Source: Haemophilus parainfluenzae
GTDB taxonomy: Bacteria > Pseudomonadota > Gammaproteobacteria > Enterobacterales > Pasteurellaceae
Length of the DNA stretch: 64,000 bases
Assembly (NCBI RefSeq): GCF_900450995.1
Contig: NZ_UGHY01000002.1
Location: forward strand, 1,359,001-1,423,000
Reading direction: 5' to 3'
Below, piece by piece: positions 19,783-31,128 of this stretch (position 1 is the stretch's first letter; the number at the start of each line of letters is the position of its first letter). Position numbers and translations under genes: made by a program. The notes beneath the pieces are model-generated. The model had not been told where the DNA came from, did no database searches, and saw only the letters and a list, made by a program, of their open reading frames with translations.

Positions 19783-21171
19783 GTGGATAATAAAAATCAA
19801 CCTAACGACAATTCATCTCAAAATGAATTAGATTTAGGATTTAATCACTCTGACTCTGTGATACCAAGAAAACCAGTTCAACAAAGTGGCTCAATTTTTG
19901 ATAAAGCCAAAGGTTTATTTGGTAAAAAAGAACAGGCAGATACACAATTCCATGTTCGTCGCGAACCAACTTTTGGTGCGGCAGCAAGCCAACCTTTTTC
20001 ACCTTCTCAAGCATTCCAAAGTGAAACTACTGAACAGTCAGTGCAATCAAATGCTTTCGGCTCTCAAGAGTCTGTTGAAAATGTTCAAGTAGAAAACGTA
20101 GCGGAAGAAAAAGTGATGTTTGAAAATTCACCTGCAGAAGAGATTGTGGAAGAAGTGACGACTCAAGCAGAAACAGTTGCACCAACAGCCGCCACAGCAG
20201 CAAGTTTGAAATCACCTGAAAAATGGAAGGTTCTACAAATGTTACCAGAAAAACATCGCCGTTTATTTATTGCTATTTTGGGGTTAGTGGTATTACTGAT
20301 CATTTTCTTCACCCTAAAACCAAATTCAGATACGGTAGAGTCTTTTGAACAACAAAACAGTAATGAAATTCCAGTTCAATTCCAATCATTGGATCAGTCT
20401 CAACCAGTTGAAACTACAGTATTAGATAATAATACTACGGCTCCAGCAACAACAGAACAAACAGCAAATGACGCTAAATCAGATACACCTCCAGCAATGG
20501 AATATGTAGGTGATAAAGCAGATGCTGCTAAATCACAACCTGCAGAGCCTGCACAACAAACTGTTACTCAACAGCCGGCCACTCAACCTGCGCCAGTTCA
20601 ACCAGTTGTTGCTCCTGCACCAGTTAAAGAACCAGTGAAAACAGTACAACCCACTGTAGAAAAACATACCGCAACAGTTGAGCATAAAGCAGAACCTCGT
20701 CGTGAACAGACACCTGTGGTTCAAGAGAAAAAACAACCTAAACCTGTAGCTGAAAAAGTGACAGCTCAACCGACTCAAACCGTGAAAAAAGAGTCAAGCA
20801 AAATTCAAGAAGCGAAACCAGTTGATACTAAAGACAGTAAGGTTCAAATTGTGGAAGCGAAATCCGCAACCAACAAGACTGTGAAAGCTGCAGAACCAGT
20901 AGCTCAAACAGCTTCAACCGGTGCAACAAAAACATTAACTGTGCCTCAAGGTGTTTCACTGATGCAAGTATTCCGTGATAATAAATTGAATATTTCAGAT
21001 GTGAATGCGATGACAAAAGCAAGCGGTGCTGGTAGTGCATTAAGCAGCTTTAAGCCTGGTGACAAAGTACAGGTTTCAGTGAATAGTCAAGGTCGAGTGA
21101 GTGAGCTTCGTTTATCAAATGGTGGCAAGTTCATTCGTCAAGCTGATGGTTCATACCAATATATAAAATAA
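19783..21171 (+). CDS. oapA: Opacity-associated protein A
   Basis: Cell-envelope protein linked in H. influenzae to colony opacity and nasopharyngeal colonisation. The 462-residue sequence has an acidic N-terminal cytoplasmic part, one transmembrane segment at about 161-177 (LFIAILGLVVLLIIFF), a long low-complexity Pro/Gln/Thr/Lys-rich periplasmic spacer (about 190-370), and a C-terminal OapA/LysM-like domain (about 375-462; LTVPQGVSLMQVFRDNKLNI, FKPGDKVQVSV) that probably binds peptidoglycan. It starts an operon-like series with oapB, recO and rlmD. Confidence 0.92.
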   Translation: MDNKNQPNDNSSQNELDLGFNHSDSVIPRKPVQQSGSIFDKAKGLFGKKEQADTQFHVRREPTFGAAASQPFSPSQAFQSETTEQSVQSNAFGSQESVENVQVENVAEEKVMFENSPAEEIVEEVTTQAETVAPTAATAASLKSPEKWKVLQMLPEKHRRLFIAILGLVVLLIIFFTLKPNSDTVESFEQQNSNEIPVQFQSLDQSQPVETTVLDNNTTAPATTEQTANDAKSDTPPAMEYVGDKADAAKSQPAEPAQQTVTQQPATQPAPVQPVVAPAPVKEPVKTVQPTVEKHTATVEHKAEPRREQTPVVQEKKQPKPVAEKVTAQPTQTVKKESSKIQEAKPVDTKDSKVQIVEAKSATNKTVKAAEPVAQTASTGATKTLTVPQGVSLMQVFRDNKLNISDVNAMTKASGAGSALSSFKPGDKVQVSVNSQGRVSELRLSNGGKFIRQADGSYQYIK

Positions 21172-21276
21172 TCTTTAGTGGGCGAGCAATCGCCCATTTT
21201 TCTAGCTGAGATTGTTTATCCTTGCTCATTTTATAAAGTGAGCAATCATAAACAAACCTTGATGGAAATAGGATTC

Positions 21277-21684
21277 ATGTTAAAAAAAATAAGCGTAATT
21301 TTGACCGCACTTTGGCTTTCCGCATGCTCGCAGAGTGTTGAGTTCAATAAAGCCACACCACAGAAAATGAAAGTGCAAACCGTTGATAAAAAATCCCAAA
21401 AGGGTTTAACAACCGTTTATTTGTGCAAAGACAATAAAGAAGTGAGTGTGGTTCATACCAAGCAAAAACAGAAAAGTAAAAAAACACTTAGTCAGGTCAC
21501 GGTAACCTATAATGATGTGACAGAAAAACTGACGCGTGTGATTTCTGAACGTGGTAGAAATTATGCGAATATTCGTTGGTATTGGCAGGAGCGCGATGAC
21601 TTCAGTCGATTACAAACTAGCGTAGGTGAGGTGCTCGCAGAACACTGTGTGAAACAACCAAGTGAATTAAAATCAGGCAAATAA
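21277..21684 (+). CDS. oapB: Opacity-associated lipoprotein OapB
   Basis: A 135-residue lipoprotein; the signal ends in LSAC with Cys17 as the lipidated residue. The mature part has the C-x-n C pattern and [18 protein letters not shown] block of the OapB/MliC-like fold. In H. influenzae it is needed for the opaque phenotype together with OapA. ATG 21277 is chosen because it begins the signal peptide; the open frame extends further upstream without family sequence. recO follows after seven bases. Confidence 0.88.
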   Translation: MLKKISVILTALWLSACSQSVEFNKATPQKMKVQTVDKKSQKGLTTVYLCKDNKEVSVVHTKQKQKSKKTLSQVTVTYNDVTEKLTRVISERGRNYANIRWYWQERDDFSRLQTSVGEVLAEHCVKQPSELKSGK

Positions 21685-21691
21685 TTCTTGT

Positions 21692-22396
21692 ATGGATCTC
21701 CAACGCGGCTTTGTATTGCATCGTCGTCCTTATAGTGAAACTAGCCTTTTAGTGGATTTATTCACTGAAGAAACAGGCCGTTTAACTGTTATTGCAAAAG
21801 GCGCACGCGCGAAGCGTTCTGCGTGGAAATCTGTCTTACAGCCTTTTACCCCATTACTTCTGCGTTGGTCAGGGAAAGGCGCATTAAAAACACTCACCAA
21901 AGCTGAACCGGCCGCGATTACATTACCTTTGCAGCAAACGGCTTTATACAGCGGGTTTTATGTTAATGAATTGATTACGCGTGTCATCGAGCCAGAAACG
22001 GCCAATCCACAGCTTTTTCAGCATTATCTACAATGCTTGACAGGCTTAGCAACTCAGCCACAGGTTGAACCTACATTACGCTTATTTGAATTTCATCTAC
22101 TTAAAATTTTAGGTTATGGCATTGATTTTCTGCATTGTGCTGGATCAGGTTTGCCAGTGGATGAGTCAATGACTTACCAATATCGTTCGGAAAAGGGTTT
22201 TATCACCTCGTTAGTAAAAGATAACTTGACCTTTTATGGTCGAGACTTACTCGCCTTTGAGCGTTTGGAATTTACCAATGAGGCAGTCTTGCAAGCGGCA
22301 AAACGTTTTACTCGCATTGCGCTTAAACCTTATTTAGGTGATAAGCCGCTGAAAAGCCGAGAATTATTTACGCAAAATGTACTTTATTTAAAATAA
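21692..22396 (+). CDS. recO: DNA repair protein RecO
   Basis: Helps load RecA at SSB-coated gaps in the RecFOR pathway. The 234-residue product starts [30 protein letters not shown], the typical OB-fold N-terminus, followed by the helical zinc-less domain with [17 protein letters not shown] and ends [14 protein letters not shown]. Length and position after oapB agree with H. influenzae. Confidence 0.95.
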   Translation: MDLQRGFVLHRRPYSETSLLVDLFTEETGRLTVIAKGARAKRSAWKSVLQPFTPLLLRWSGKGALKTLTKAEPAAITLPLQQTALYSGFYVNELITRVIEPETANPQLFQHYLQCLTGLATQPQVEPTLRLFEFHLLKILGYGIDFLHCAGSGLPVDESMTYQYRSEKGFITSLVKDNLTFYGRDLLAFERLEFTNEAVLQAAKRFTRIALKPYLGDKPLKSRELFTQNVLYLK

Positions 22397-22432
22397 TCCC
22401 TTTCTTTGATACAAATAGATTAAAACATCATC

Positions 22433-23743
22433 ATGGCTTTACTTTACGCTCCACAAAAAAAACAGAAAACCACGCAAAGAATCGTCGCAGAAATTCAGGA
22501 TTTAGATTATCAAGGATTAGGTGTCGCCAAAATTCAAGGTAAAACTTGGTTCATTGAAAATGCTTTGCCAACGGAAAAAGTAGAAGCGGTAGTGACCGAT
22601 GAAAAACGTCAATATGGATTAGCCACTGCTCAAAAATGGCTACGAGAGAATAATCAGCGTGTTGAGCCTCAATGTACTTATTATGGCCGTTGTGGTGGAT
22701 GCCAAGGCCAGCATATTCCTGTAGAAATGCAGCGTAAAGCGAAAGAAAAGGCTCTTTTTTCTCGTTTAAGTAAACTACAAGCAGAGTCTATTCAATTAAT
22801 GTCCATGATTTGTGGTGACCAATGGGCTTATCGTCGTCGTGTACGATTAAGCTTGCTGTGGAATGCCAAAAACAAAACCGTTGAAATGGGATTTCGTCAG
22901 AAAAACTCCAATCAGTTAGTGAGCATTCAGAAATGCTTAGTCGTAGAGCCTGTGATTAATCATCTTATCCCCAAATTGACCGCACTTTGGGCGCAATATT
23001 CAGCCCCGAAACAATTAGGGCATATTGAATTGGTTTCTGCTGAGAATGGCGTCGCTATGTTGTTACGCTATAAAGGAAATCTAGCCGAAACTGACCGCAC
23101 TTTGTTGCTTGAGTTTGCTCGTGTAAATGCCGTCAATTTGTTCCTGCAAGATGATCAAGGTATCCAACTTGTGCATGGTGAAATGCCTTATTATACGTTA
23201 GACGATATTCATTTATCTTTTGATATCCGCGATTTTATTCAAGTGAATACCCACTTAAATCAACAAATGGTTGAGACTGCTTTAGATTGGTTTAATTTGA
23301 ATCAGGATGATCATGTCTTAGATTTATTTTGTGGTATGGGCAATTTCACGTTGCCTTTAGCCAAACGCGTGAAAAGTGCGGTTGGAATTGAAGGTGTTTT
23401 TGACATGGTTCAAAAAGCCCAATTGAATGCACAGTTTAACCACATTGAGAATGTTGAATTTTATCAAGCCGATTTAGACCAAGCTTTTTCAGAACAACCT
23501 TGGGCAAAACAACATTTCAATAAAATTCTTCTCGATCCGCCTCGCAGTGGCGCTGCTTTTGCACTGAATGCGTTATGTGAGCTCGGTGCAGAAAGCATTC
23601 TTTACGTATCTTGCAACCCTGCAACCTTAGTACGAGATGCTGAGATTCTCCGCTCTTTCGGTTATTGTATCATCAAAACTGCCATGATTGATATGTTCCC
23701 GCATACCAGCCATTTGGAGTCGGTGACATTATTTATCAAATAA
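22433..23743 (+). CDS. rlmD: 23S rRNA (uracil-1939-C5)-methyltransferase
   Basis: SAM- and iron-sulfur-dependent enzyme that methylates U1939 of 23S rRNA. The N-terminal TRAM domain (about 15-75) is followed by the cluster motif CTYYGRCGGCQGQH, a methyltransferase core (HVLDLFCGMGNFTLPLAK), the DPPRSGA motif and the catalytic nucleophile cysteine in YVSCNPATLVRDAEIL. 436 residues, normal length. Two uptake signals lie inside the gene. Confidence 0.96.
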   Translation: MALLYAPQKKQKTTQRIVAEIQDLDYQGLGVAKIQGKTWFIENALPTEKVEAVVTDEKRQYGLATAQKWLRENNQRVEPQCTYYGRCGGCQGQHIPVEMQRKAKEKALFSRLSKLQAESIQLMSMICGDQWAYRRRVRLSLLWNAKNKTVEMGFRQKNSNQLVSIQKCLVVEPVINHLIPKLTALWAQYSAPKQLGHIELVSAENGVAMLLRYKGNLAETDRTLLLEFARVNAVNLFLQDDQGIQLVHGEMPYYTLDDIHLSFDIRDFIQVNTHLNQQMVETALDWFNLNQDDHVLDLFCGMGNFTLPLAKRVKSAVGIEGVFDMVQKAQLNAQFNHIENVEFYQADLDQAFSEQPWAKQHFNKILLDPPRSGAAFALNALCELGAESILYVSCNPATLVRDAEILRSFGYCIIKTAMIDMFPHTSHLESVTLFIK

Positions 23744-23844
23744 GGTGTAAATTCTGATAGAATAATCGGACTTTTTTGTTGTCTTAAAAAGACAACTCGG
23801 CAGACAGGATGTTGCCGAGCCATATTCATCAACAAGGGGGTATT

Positions 23845-26093
23845 ATGGTTGCAGTTCGTGGTTCTCACTTATCAAATCCACATGATTTTGTGATCGAACA
23901 GTGGTGTTCGAGCCTTAAACTTGCTGCCCCTGCAGAAAAGTCTTTGATTGATGCATGGTATTATGCTCAAGCCAAAATAGCTGAACATGCCGATCAAATG
24001 GAGAATGCAATCCTCACATTGCAATCTGGTGTGGAAATGGTGGAAATTCTGCATGAAATGAATATGGACAGCGAAAGCTTACTCACCGCGATGCTATTCC
24101 CCTTAGTAGCAAATAAAATTGTCGATTGGGAGCAAATTCAGGAACATTTTGGCCCTAAAATCACCAAACTGCTTAAAGGTGTAGAGGAGATGGATAATAT
24201 CCGTCAGCTCAACGCCAGTCATTCAGCCAATGCATCTCAAGTGGATAATGTGCGTCGTATGCTCCTCGCGATGGTGGACGATTTCCGCTGTGTGATCATC
24301 AAACTTGCCGAACGTATTACCTTTCTTCGCGATGCGGAAAATCATTTTTGCGAAGAGGAAAAAGTGTTAGCAGCCAAAGAATGTTCCAATATTTATGCCC
24401 CGTTGGCAAACCGTTTAGGTATCGGTCAATTGAAATGGGAGCTTGAAGATTACTGTTTCCGCTATTTGCACCCAGAACAATATCGAAATATTGCCAAATT
24501 ATTACATGAGCGCCGCTTAGATCGTGAGCGGTATATTGCGGATTTCGTCACAGAATTAATTGGTTATTTAAAAGAAAATATTGATCAGGTTGAGGTTTAT
24601 GGTCGCCCAAAACACATCTATAGTATTTGGCGAAAAATGCAAAAGAAACACTTGGAATTCAGTGGTTTATATGATGTAAGAGCTGTCAGGATTATTGTGC
24701 AAAAATTGCAAGATTGTTATACCGCGCTTGGTATCGTACATACACATTTCAAACATTTACCAAAAGAATTTGATGACTATGTCGCCAATCCGAAACCGAA
24801 TGGCTATCAATCCATTCATACTGTGGTGTTGGGCAAAGGTGGTAAGCCGATTGAAGTGCAAATTCGTACCCAGCAAATGCATGATGATGCCGAACTTGGT
24901 GTAGCCGCACACTGGAAATACAAAGAAGGGACGACCGGTAGCCTTTCTGCTTACGAAGAAAAAATCACCTGGTTGCGTAAATTACTTGCATGGCAAGATG
25001 ATATTGCGGATTCTGGCGAAGTGATGGCCGAATTGCGTAGCCAAGTCTTTGATGACCGAGTATATGTGTTTACGCCGAAAGGTGAGGTAGTAGACTTACC
25101 AGCTGGTTCTACACCGCTTGATTTTGCTTATGCGATCCACAGTGAAATTGGTCACCGTTGTATTGGGGCGAAAGTTGGTGGACGTATCGTACCATTCACT
25201 TATCACCTACAAATGGGTGAGCAAGTGGATATTATCACGCAGAAAAATCCAAACCCAAGCCGAGATTGGGTCAACCCTAACTTAGGCTTTACTCATACCT
25301 CAAAAGCGCGCGCCAAAATCCAAGCGTGGTTTAAGAAACAAGATCGTGATAAAAATGTTCCAGCGGGTAAAGAGCAGTTAGATAATGAACTTGCTCGTTT
25401 GAATATCAGTTTGAAACAGGTTGAGCAGCTAGCCTTGCCGCGTTATAACTTAAGAAACCTCGAAGATTTATACGCCGGTATTGGTAGTGGGGATATCCGT
25501 TTAAATCAGTTGATGAATTTCTTACAAAGCCGATTAATTAAAGTGACGGCTGAAGAAGCGGATCAAGAAATTCTCCGTCATGTGGCGAGTAAAAGTGCAA
25601 ATACTGCACAGCAAAAGGCGCAGCAGAAAGCCGAACAACAACAGAATAACGGTTATGTCATTGTTGAAGGGGTCGGTAATTTAATGCACCATATGGCGCG
25701 TTGTTGTCAGCCGATTCCTGGTGATGCCATTGCAGGCTACATTACGATGGGACGAGGTATCTCAATTCATCGTTGCGATTGTGAACAGTTCATTGAATTG
25801 CAAGCTGCCCATCCTGAACGCGTGGTGGAAGCCCTTTGGGGGATAATTACGCGGCTGGTTTCCATATTAATATTCGAATCGTAGCGAGTGATCGTAATGG
25901 TTTATTACGAGATATTACGACTGTGCTGGCTAATGAAAAAGTCAGTGTTCTAGGTGTTTCAAGCCGTGCGGATACCAAAAAACAAGTGGCAACGATGGAT
26001 ATGGAAATTGAACTGAAAAATGTCGAAAGTTTAAGTAAAATACTGGCCAGATTAGCGAAGTTAGACGACGTTATCGAAGCAAAACGTTTATAG
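23845..26093 (+). pseudogene. relA: GTP pyrophosphokinase RelA, frameshifted before the ACT domain
   Basis: Ribosome-associated (p)ppGpp synthetase of the stringent response. It starts at ATG 23845 (MVAVRGSHL). The pseudo-hydrolase domain, the synthetase motifs RPKHIYSIWRKMQKK, YDVRAVRIIV, NGYQSIHT, EVQIRTQQMHDDAELGVAAHWKYK and the TGS domain are intact. At a G run (25838-25842, five G where six are expected) the frame changes; the family ending NYAAGFHINIRIVASDRNGLLRDITT, the ACT domain, continues in the next frame to 26093. Restoring one G gives 749 residues. As read, the protein would lose the C-terminal ribosome-sensing ACT/RRM region, which in other species deregulates synthesis. Assembly error is more likely. 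Confidence 0.92.
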
Positions 26094-26113
26094 ATTACAA
26101 CATAGGAACTTTT

Positions 26114-26470
26114 ATGTATAAAACCACGGGATTAACCCATTTAATTAACTCCACAAAATATTCTTTACAAGGTTTAAAGAGTGCATTCAAAAATGAAACT
26201 GCATTTCGCCACGAATGTTTTCTTGCGTGCATTTTGATTCCGCTCGCATTTTTGTTAGGTGACACTAAAATTGAAATTGCCTTGATGATTTCATCGGTTT
26301 TACTCGTGATGGCAGTGGAGCTGTTAAATAGTGCAGTTGAAGCGGTGGTAGATCGTATCGGTACAGAACGCCACGAGCTTTCAGGAAGAGCTAAAGACCA
26401 AGGCTCAGCAGCGGTATTCATCGCCCTTTGCATTGTTGTCGTGGTTTGGGGAAGTATTTTATTTTTCTAA
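26114..26470 (+). CDS. dgkA: Diacylglycerol kinase
   Basis: Small integral-membrane kinase that recycles diacylglycerol to phosphatidic acid. The 118-residue product has three membrane segments and the family motifs KSAFKNETAFRHE, MAVELLNSAVEAVVDRIG and LSGRAKDQGSAAV. It follows relA by 20 bases and is probably cotranscribed. Confidence 0.97.
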   Translation: MYKTTGLTHLINSTKYSLQGLKSAFKNETAFRHECFLACILIPLAFLLGDTKIEIALMISSVLLVMAVELLNSAVEAVVDRIGTERHELSGRAKDQGSAAVFIALCIVVVVWGSILFF

Positions 26471-26497
26471 AGTGCGGTCAATTTTCAGTAACAATTT

Positions 26498-26527
26498 CGG
26501 CTTATGTGTTTTACATAAGCCGTTTTT
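26498..26527 (+). terminator. Intrinsic terminator after dgkA
   Basis: CGGCTTATGT and ACATAAGCCG form a perfect ten-base stem with a five-base loop followed by TTTTT. Confidence 0.92.
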
Positions 26528-26614
26528 GTAGGTGAGAGCGGGCAAAATTTTATTCCTCTGTTTTTGTGTATCTGATATAAATAAGAAAGATCATTTAAAC
26601 AGGAGGACTCTATC

Positions 26615-27869
26615 ATGACAACAGTCTCAGCTTTAGGTGCGTTAATGGCGCTACTTGTTGCTATTTTCCTTATTTTGAAAAAAGTTTCACCAGCCTATGG
26701 GATGTTACTCGGGCTTTGGTGGGGGATTAGTCGGTGGTGCGGATTTATCTCAAACTGTGAGTCTCATGATCGGTGGGGCTCAAGGTATCACTACCGCAGT
26801 CATGCGGATTCTCGCGGCAGGTGTATTAGCCGGAGTACTGATTGAATCCGGTGCGGCGAATACCATTGCTGAAACTATTACAAACAAGTTAGGTGAAACC
26901 AGAGCATTATTGGCTTTAGCGTTGGCTACATTAATTTTAACCGCTGTTGGTGTATTTATTGATGTTGCCGTGATTACGGTCTCTCCAATTGCCTTAGCAC
27001 TTGCTCGTCGTACTGACTTATCAAAACCCGCTATTCTCTTAGCAATGATTGGTGGAGGAAAAGCCGGAAACTTAATGTCACCCAATCCTAATGCAATCGC
27101 GGCAGCAGATACGTTCCATCTTCCTTTAACGTCAGTGATGATGGCAGGAATTGTTCCTGCTATTTGGGGCTTAATATTGACGTATTTCTTAGCAAAACGT
27201 TTAAGAAATAAAGGTTCGCGTGTTTCAGCCCAAGAAGTTGTCGTAGTCGAAACACAGAATTTACCCTCATTTTTGACCGCACTTATGGCACCTTTGGTTG
27301 CCATTTTCTTATTGGCACTTCGTCCGTTAGCTGATATTAAGGTAGACCCTTTAATCGCTTTACCACTTGGTGGTCTCATTGGCGCACTCTGTATGGGGAA
27401 GCTTCGTCAAGCCAATAACTATGCAATTAGTGGTTTAGGCAAAATGGCCCCAGTGGCGATTATGCTACTTGGTACGGGGGCTTTAGCCGGTATTATTGCT
27501 AATTCCGGTATGAAAGATGTGCTCATTGAAGGCTTAAAACATTCGGGCTTACCTTCTTATATCCTAGCACCAATTTCAGGTGCGTTAATGTCTCTTGCAA
27601 CGGCATCAACAACAGCAGGTACAGCGGTTGCTTCGAATGTGTTTAGTTCAACGCTATTAGAGTTGGGGGTGAGTAGTCTAGCCGGTGCCGCAATGATTCA
27701 TGCGGGGGCGACAGTTTTCGACCATATGCCACATGGTTCTTTCTTCCATGCAACTGGCGGTAGCGTGAATATGGATATGAAAGAACGCTTAAAATTGATT
27801 CCTTATGAAAGTGCCGTGGGTTTGATTATGACCATTGTGTCCACTTTAATTTTTGGTGTATTTAATTAG
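26615..27869 (+). pseudogene. GntP-family permease, two single-base deletions near the start
   Basis: Gluconate/glycerate:H+ symporter family with about 12 membrane segments. Correct sequence runs MTTVSALGALMALLVAIFLILKKVSPAYGMLLG, then leaves the frame. The family continuation GGLVGGADLSQTVSLMIGGAQGI is in another frame. The two breaks fit one missing G at 26711-26713 (three G, four expected) and one at 26721-26725 (five, six expected); with both restored the product is 418 residues. Later blocks (MIGGGKAGNLMSPNPNAIAAADTFHLPL, HAGATVFDHMPHGSFFHATGG) are typical. It precedes a glycerate kinase, so the substrate is likely glycerate or a related acid (inference). Confidence 0.85.
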
Positions 27870-27883
27870 CTTAAGGAGAGAAT

Positions 27884-29013
27884 ATGAAAATTGTGATTGC
27901 ACCAGATTCATTCAAAGAAAGTTTAACGGCACTTGAAGTGGCTAATGCGATTGAAACAGGTTTTAAACGAATTTTCCCGAATGCCGAATATGTGAAATTA
28001 CCGATGGCAGATGGTGGTGAGGGAACTGTGCAATCCTTAGTGGATGCCACTCAAGGGCGCCTGATTGAAACGGAAGTTACTGCACCGTTAGGCAATCAAG
28101 TAAAAAGCTTTTTCGGCTTATCGGGTGATGGTAAAACGGCGATTATCGAAATGGCGGCAGCGTCAGGGCTACATCTTGTACCAATGGATAAACGCAATCC
28201 TTGTCAAACCACCAGTTTTGGTACGGGTGAGCTAATTAAGCAAGCCATTGACCTTGGTGTTCAACACATCATTTTAGGGATCGGCGGAAGTGCCACAAAT
28301 GACGGTGGCGTAGGTATGCTGCAAGCATTAGGCTTGCGCTTATTGGATAAAAATGGTCAATCTATTGGCTTTGGCGGCACAGAATTATCTAAAATTGCTG
28401 AAATCCAAATGGCTGATTTAGATCCTCGATTGCAGCACGTACAAATTGAAGTGGCTTGTGATGTGAATAATCCACTTTGTGGTGAACGAGGTGCCTCTGC
28501 AATTTTTGGCCCACAAAAGGGCGCGACGCCTGAGATGGTGAAAGAACTCGATGCTGCATTAGCTCATTTTGCTAAAATTGCCGAGCGGGATTGTGGTAAG
28601 CAAATTAAAGAGCAGCCAGGTGCTGGGCGGCAGGTGGTATGGGCGGTGGTTTATTGCTCTTACCCAATGTGCAACTCAAGGCGGGTGTGCAGATTGTGTT
28701 AGATAATTTGAAACTTGCTGAGCAAGTTAAAGAGGCTGATTTAGTGATTACTGGCGAAGGCCGTATGGATGCACAAAGTATCTTAGGTAAGACCCCAATC
28801 GGTGTGGCGCGCACGGCGAAACAATTTAATAAGCCAGTCATCGCGATTGTAGGTTGTTTACGTGAGGATTATGAAGTGGTGTATGAACATGGCATTGATG
28901 CAGTGTTCCCAATTATCCGTAATCTGGGTGATTTACCGACAATTCTCAAGCAAGGCGAGCAGAATTTAATCTCAACAGCTCAAAATGTGGCGAGATTGTT
29001 GTCATTGAAATAA
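27884..29013 (+). pseudogene. Glycerate kinase (GarK/GlxK type), one frameshift
   Basis: Phosphorylates D-glycerate to 2-phosphoglycerate. Family I glycerate kinase motifs are visible: MKIVIAPDSFKESLTALEVANAIE, PMADGGEGTVQ, IGGSATNDGGVGMLQALG, DLVITGEGRMDAQSILGKTP. The frame is broken at 28625-28627, where three G stand for four; the expected GAGAAGGMGGGLLLLPN is split between two frames. One added G gives 376 residues. It lies 14 bases after the permease gene with an AAGGAGAG ribosome site, so the two form a glycerate uptake-and-use pair. Confidence 0.88.
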
Positions 29014-29025
29014 GCTTTTCATACT

Positions 29026-29068
29026 AAAGTGCGGTCAAAAATAACGATAAATTTGGCCGCACTTTTTT
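29026..29068. terminator. Bidirectional terminator from an inverted uptake-signal pair
   Basis: AAAGTGCGGTC and GGCCGCACTTTTTT pair between the convergent glycerate kinase and xerD genes. Confidence 0.8.
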
Positions 29069-29071
29069 ATT

Positions 29072-29965
29072 TTATCCCCTCGGATGAAATCTTTCGTGAA
29101 GGTGTTTCAAGCGTTCTTTAGCTACGTGAGTATAGATTTGCGTGGTGGAGAGATCGCTATGTCCGAGGAGCATTTGCACAACACGGAGATCCGCACCGTG
29201 GTTCACTAAATGCGTCGCAAAGGCATGACGGAGAACATGTGGTGAAAGGGCATCCGTATCGATTCCCGCTAACACAGCATAATGCTTTATACGATGCCAA
29301 AAGGTTTGGCGAGTCATTTGCTGAGCTCGTTGACTCGGAAAAACTACATCTGAACTTTGTCCATTAAGCAAAATAGGACGACCATAACGTACGAATTGTC
29401 GCACCCAAAAAGCAGCTTCTTCTCCCATTGGCACAATGCGTTCTTTGTTACCTTTACCAATCACACGCACGACACTTTGTTGTAAATTCATATTCTCAAT
29501 GGTGAGCGTGACCAATTCCGTGACACGTAATCCTGTGGCGTACAACAATTCCAACATGGCTTTATCGCGTAACTCGATCGGAATTTCTACATCTGGCGTA
29601 TTTAATAAATTTGTGACTTGTTGCTCGGTTAAATACTTAGGCAAACGGCTTGGTAGTTTAGGCGAACTCAGTACGGCACTTGGATCATCTGTACGATATT
29701 TCTCACGATATAAATATTGAAACAATTTTCGCATCGCACTCAGCATTCTAGCCGTGCTTGTCGCTTTATAGCCTTGTTCTAAACGGCTACCTAGAAATTG
29801 CTGTAGATCTAATGGCTCTAGCGTTTCGAGAGATAAATTTTGTTTATCTAACCAATCACACAGTGCGGTCAAATCGAGACGATAAGACTGCACGGTGTTT
29901 TCAGACAATCCTTTTTCTATCCAATATTCATTCAAGAACAAATCGACTAGTGTGAGGTTATTCAT
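29072..29965 (-). CDS. xerD: Site-specific tyrosine recombinase XerD
   Basis: Resolves chromosome dimers at dif together with XerC. The 297-residue protein has the N-terminal SAM-like core-binding domain (about 1-90) and the catalytic domain with the family tetrad: Arg in LLYATGLRVTELVTL, Lys in GKGNKER, HVLRHAFATHL, LLGHSDLSTTQIYTHV. The Tyr nucleophile lies in IYTHV. Standard XerD length. It overlaps no other gene and reads in the same direction as the MFS gene upstream. Confidence 0.97.
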   Translation of the reverse strand: MNNLTLVDLFLNEYWIEKGLSENTVQSYRLDLTALCDWLDKQNLSLETLEPLDLQQFLGSRLEQGYKATSTARMLSAMRKLFQYLYREKYRTDDPSAVLSSPKLPSRLPKYLTEQQVTNLLNTPDVEIPIELRDKAMLELLYATGLRVTELVTLTIENMNLQQSVVRVIGKGNKERIVPMGEEAAFWVRQFVRYGRPILLNGQSSDVVFPSQRAQQMTRQTFWHRIKHYAVLAGIDTDALSPHVLRHAFATHLVNHGADLRVVQMLLGHSDLSTTQIYTHVAKERLKHLHERFHPRG

Positions 29966-29967
29966 GT

Positions 29968-31128
29968 TTACACTCTATGGGGTAAAAAGGCTTTTACACC
30001 ACGTGGGGTGATAAATAAACCAATGAATGCAAAGGCGGCCATTAAGCTGAAAGCATAAACTGGTGAAATTGGATAAAGCACGCCAGAAAGTGCGGTGAAA
30101 ATGGCAATGGCGGCACATCCGGCTAAGGCATTGTATAAACCTTGTAATTTCGCAATATGGTTTTGTGGTTGAGTCGTGATATAACGCACGGTCGCGTAAT
30201 GCCCTGCCACATAAGTGAGGCTGTGAAAACATTGCAATAGAACGATTTCAACAAAGGTATCGGCATAACCAAAAGCAAGCCAACGTACGATAGCCGCGAT
30301 GCCTGTGAGATAGAAAAGGACTGTAATACTCCAATTTTTGAATAATCGGGTGGAGAAGAAAAAAACGACAATTTCTACTAATACACTGATTCCCCAAAAT
30401 AAGCCTGCATCGGAAACAGAATGACCGTGGCTTGTCCAGAAGATAGTGCTGTATGAGTAATAAGCCGCGTGCGATCCTTGAATCAGTGCAATAGCAATAA
30501 ATAAACGAAGTGTCGTTTTATTTTTGAGTAAGCCTAAAAATCCAATAGAATTTTCGACCGCACTTTGTGGCTCATCTTGTGGCATTGGATTGGGATGAAG
30601 TAATTGCACAATACTATAGAAAATAAGGATGCCCGTAATCATCCATGTGATGTATTGTTCACCAATTATCCCCGCTAAATACCCAAACACCATTACGCCG
30701 ACAACAAATGCAAAGGAGCCAATCAAGCGTACTTTGCCGTAATCTAAATGAATTTGTTGTTGCCAGGTACTGGCTAGGCTATCACCAATCGGCATCCCCG
30801 CCGCATTCACCATGGAATACAAGGCAAGTCCAATAAATAATAACCAGAAGTTATGCGATATGAGCCCGATTAACGCCATGGTGACAGCGCTGGCAACAGC
30901 TAAGTAACGTAAGCCATTCACTAAAAGGGAAACGCGTTTTATTAAGCCTGAAAATAAAATACTGCCGCTAAAACGGAAAATATAACCACAGGCCAGTAAT
31001 AAACCGATGCTTTCTTCACTATAAGATTGCGTTTTCAACCACGCAGGGAAAAGGGGAAGAAATACACCGTAGGCACAATAGTAACCAAAAAAGCTCAGGG
31101 TGAGCCAGGTCAAAGGACGAACTTGCAT
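29968..31128 (-). CDS. MFS transporter, HcaT-like
   Basis: A 386-residue inner-membrane carrier with about 12 hydrophobic segments. The N-terminus [31 protein letters not shown] and motifs [21 protein letters not shown] and [22 protein letters not shown] place it in the MFS subfamily of HcaT (3-phenylpropionate) and related permeases. The substrate cannot be read from sequence. The start ATG 31128 overlaps the proC stop (TAATG), so translation is coupled with proC; longer starts lie within proC. Confidence 0.8.
   Translation of the reverse strand: MQVRPLTWLTLSFFGYYCAYGVFLPLFPAWLKTQSYSEESIGLLLACGYIFRFSGSILFSGLIKRVSLLVNGLRYLAVASAVTMALIGLISHNFWLLFIGLALYSMVNAAGMPIGDSLASTWQQQIHLDYGKVRLIGSFAFVVGVMVFGYLAGIIGEQYITWMITGILIFYSIVQLLHPNPMPQDEPQSAVENSIGFLGLLKNKTTLRLFIAIALIQGSHAAYYSYSTIFWTSHGHSVSDAGLFWGISVLVEIVVFFFSTRLFKNWSITVLFYLTGIAAIVRWLAFGYADTFVEIVLLQCFHSLTYVAGHYATVRYITTQPQNHIAKLQGLYNALAGCAAIAIFTALSGVLYPISPVYAFSLMAAFAFIGLFITPRGVKAFLPHRV

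Noticed and set aside
19783..21171. Gln/Pro-rich stretch of oapA as a simple-sequence contingency repeat
   Set aside because: The repetitive amino acids are coded by varied codons and show no tandem DNA unit.
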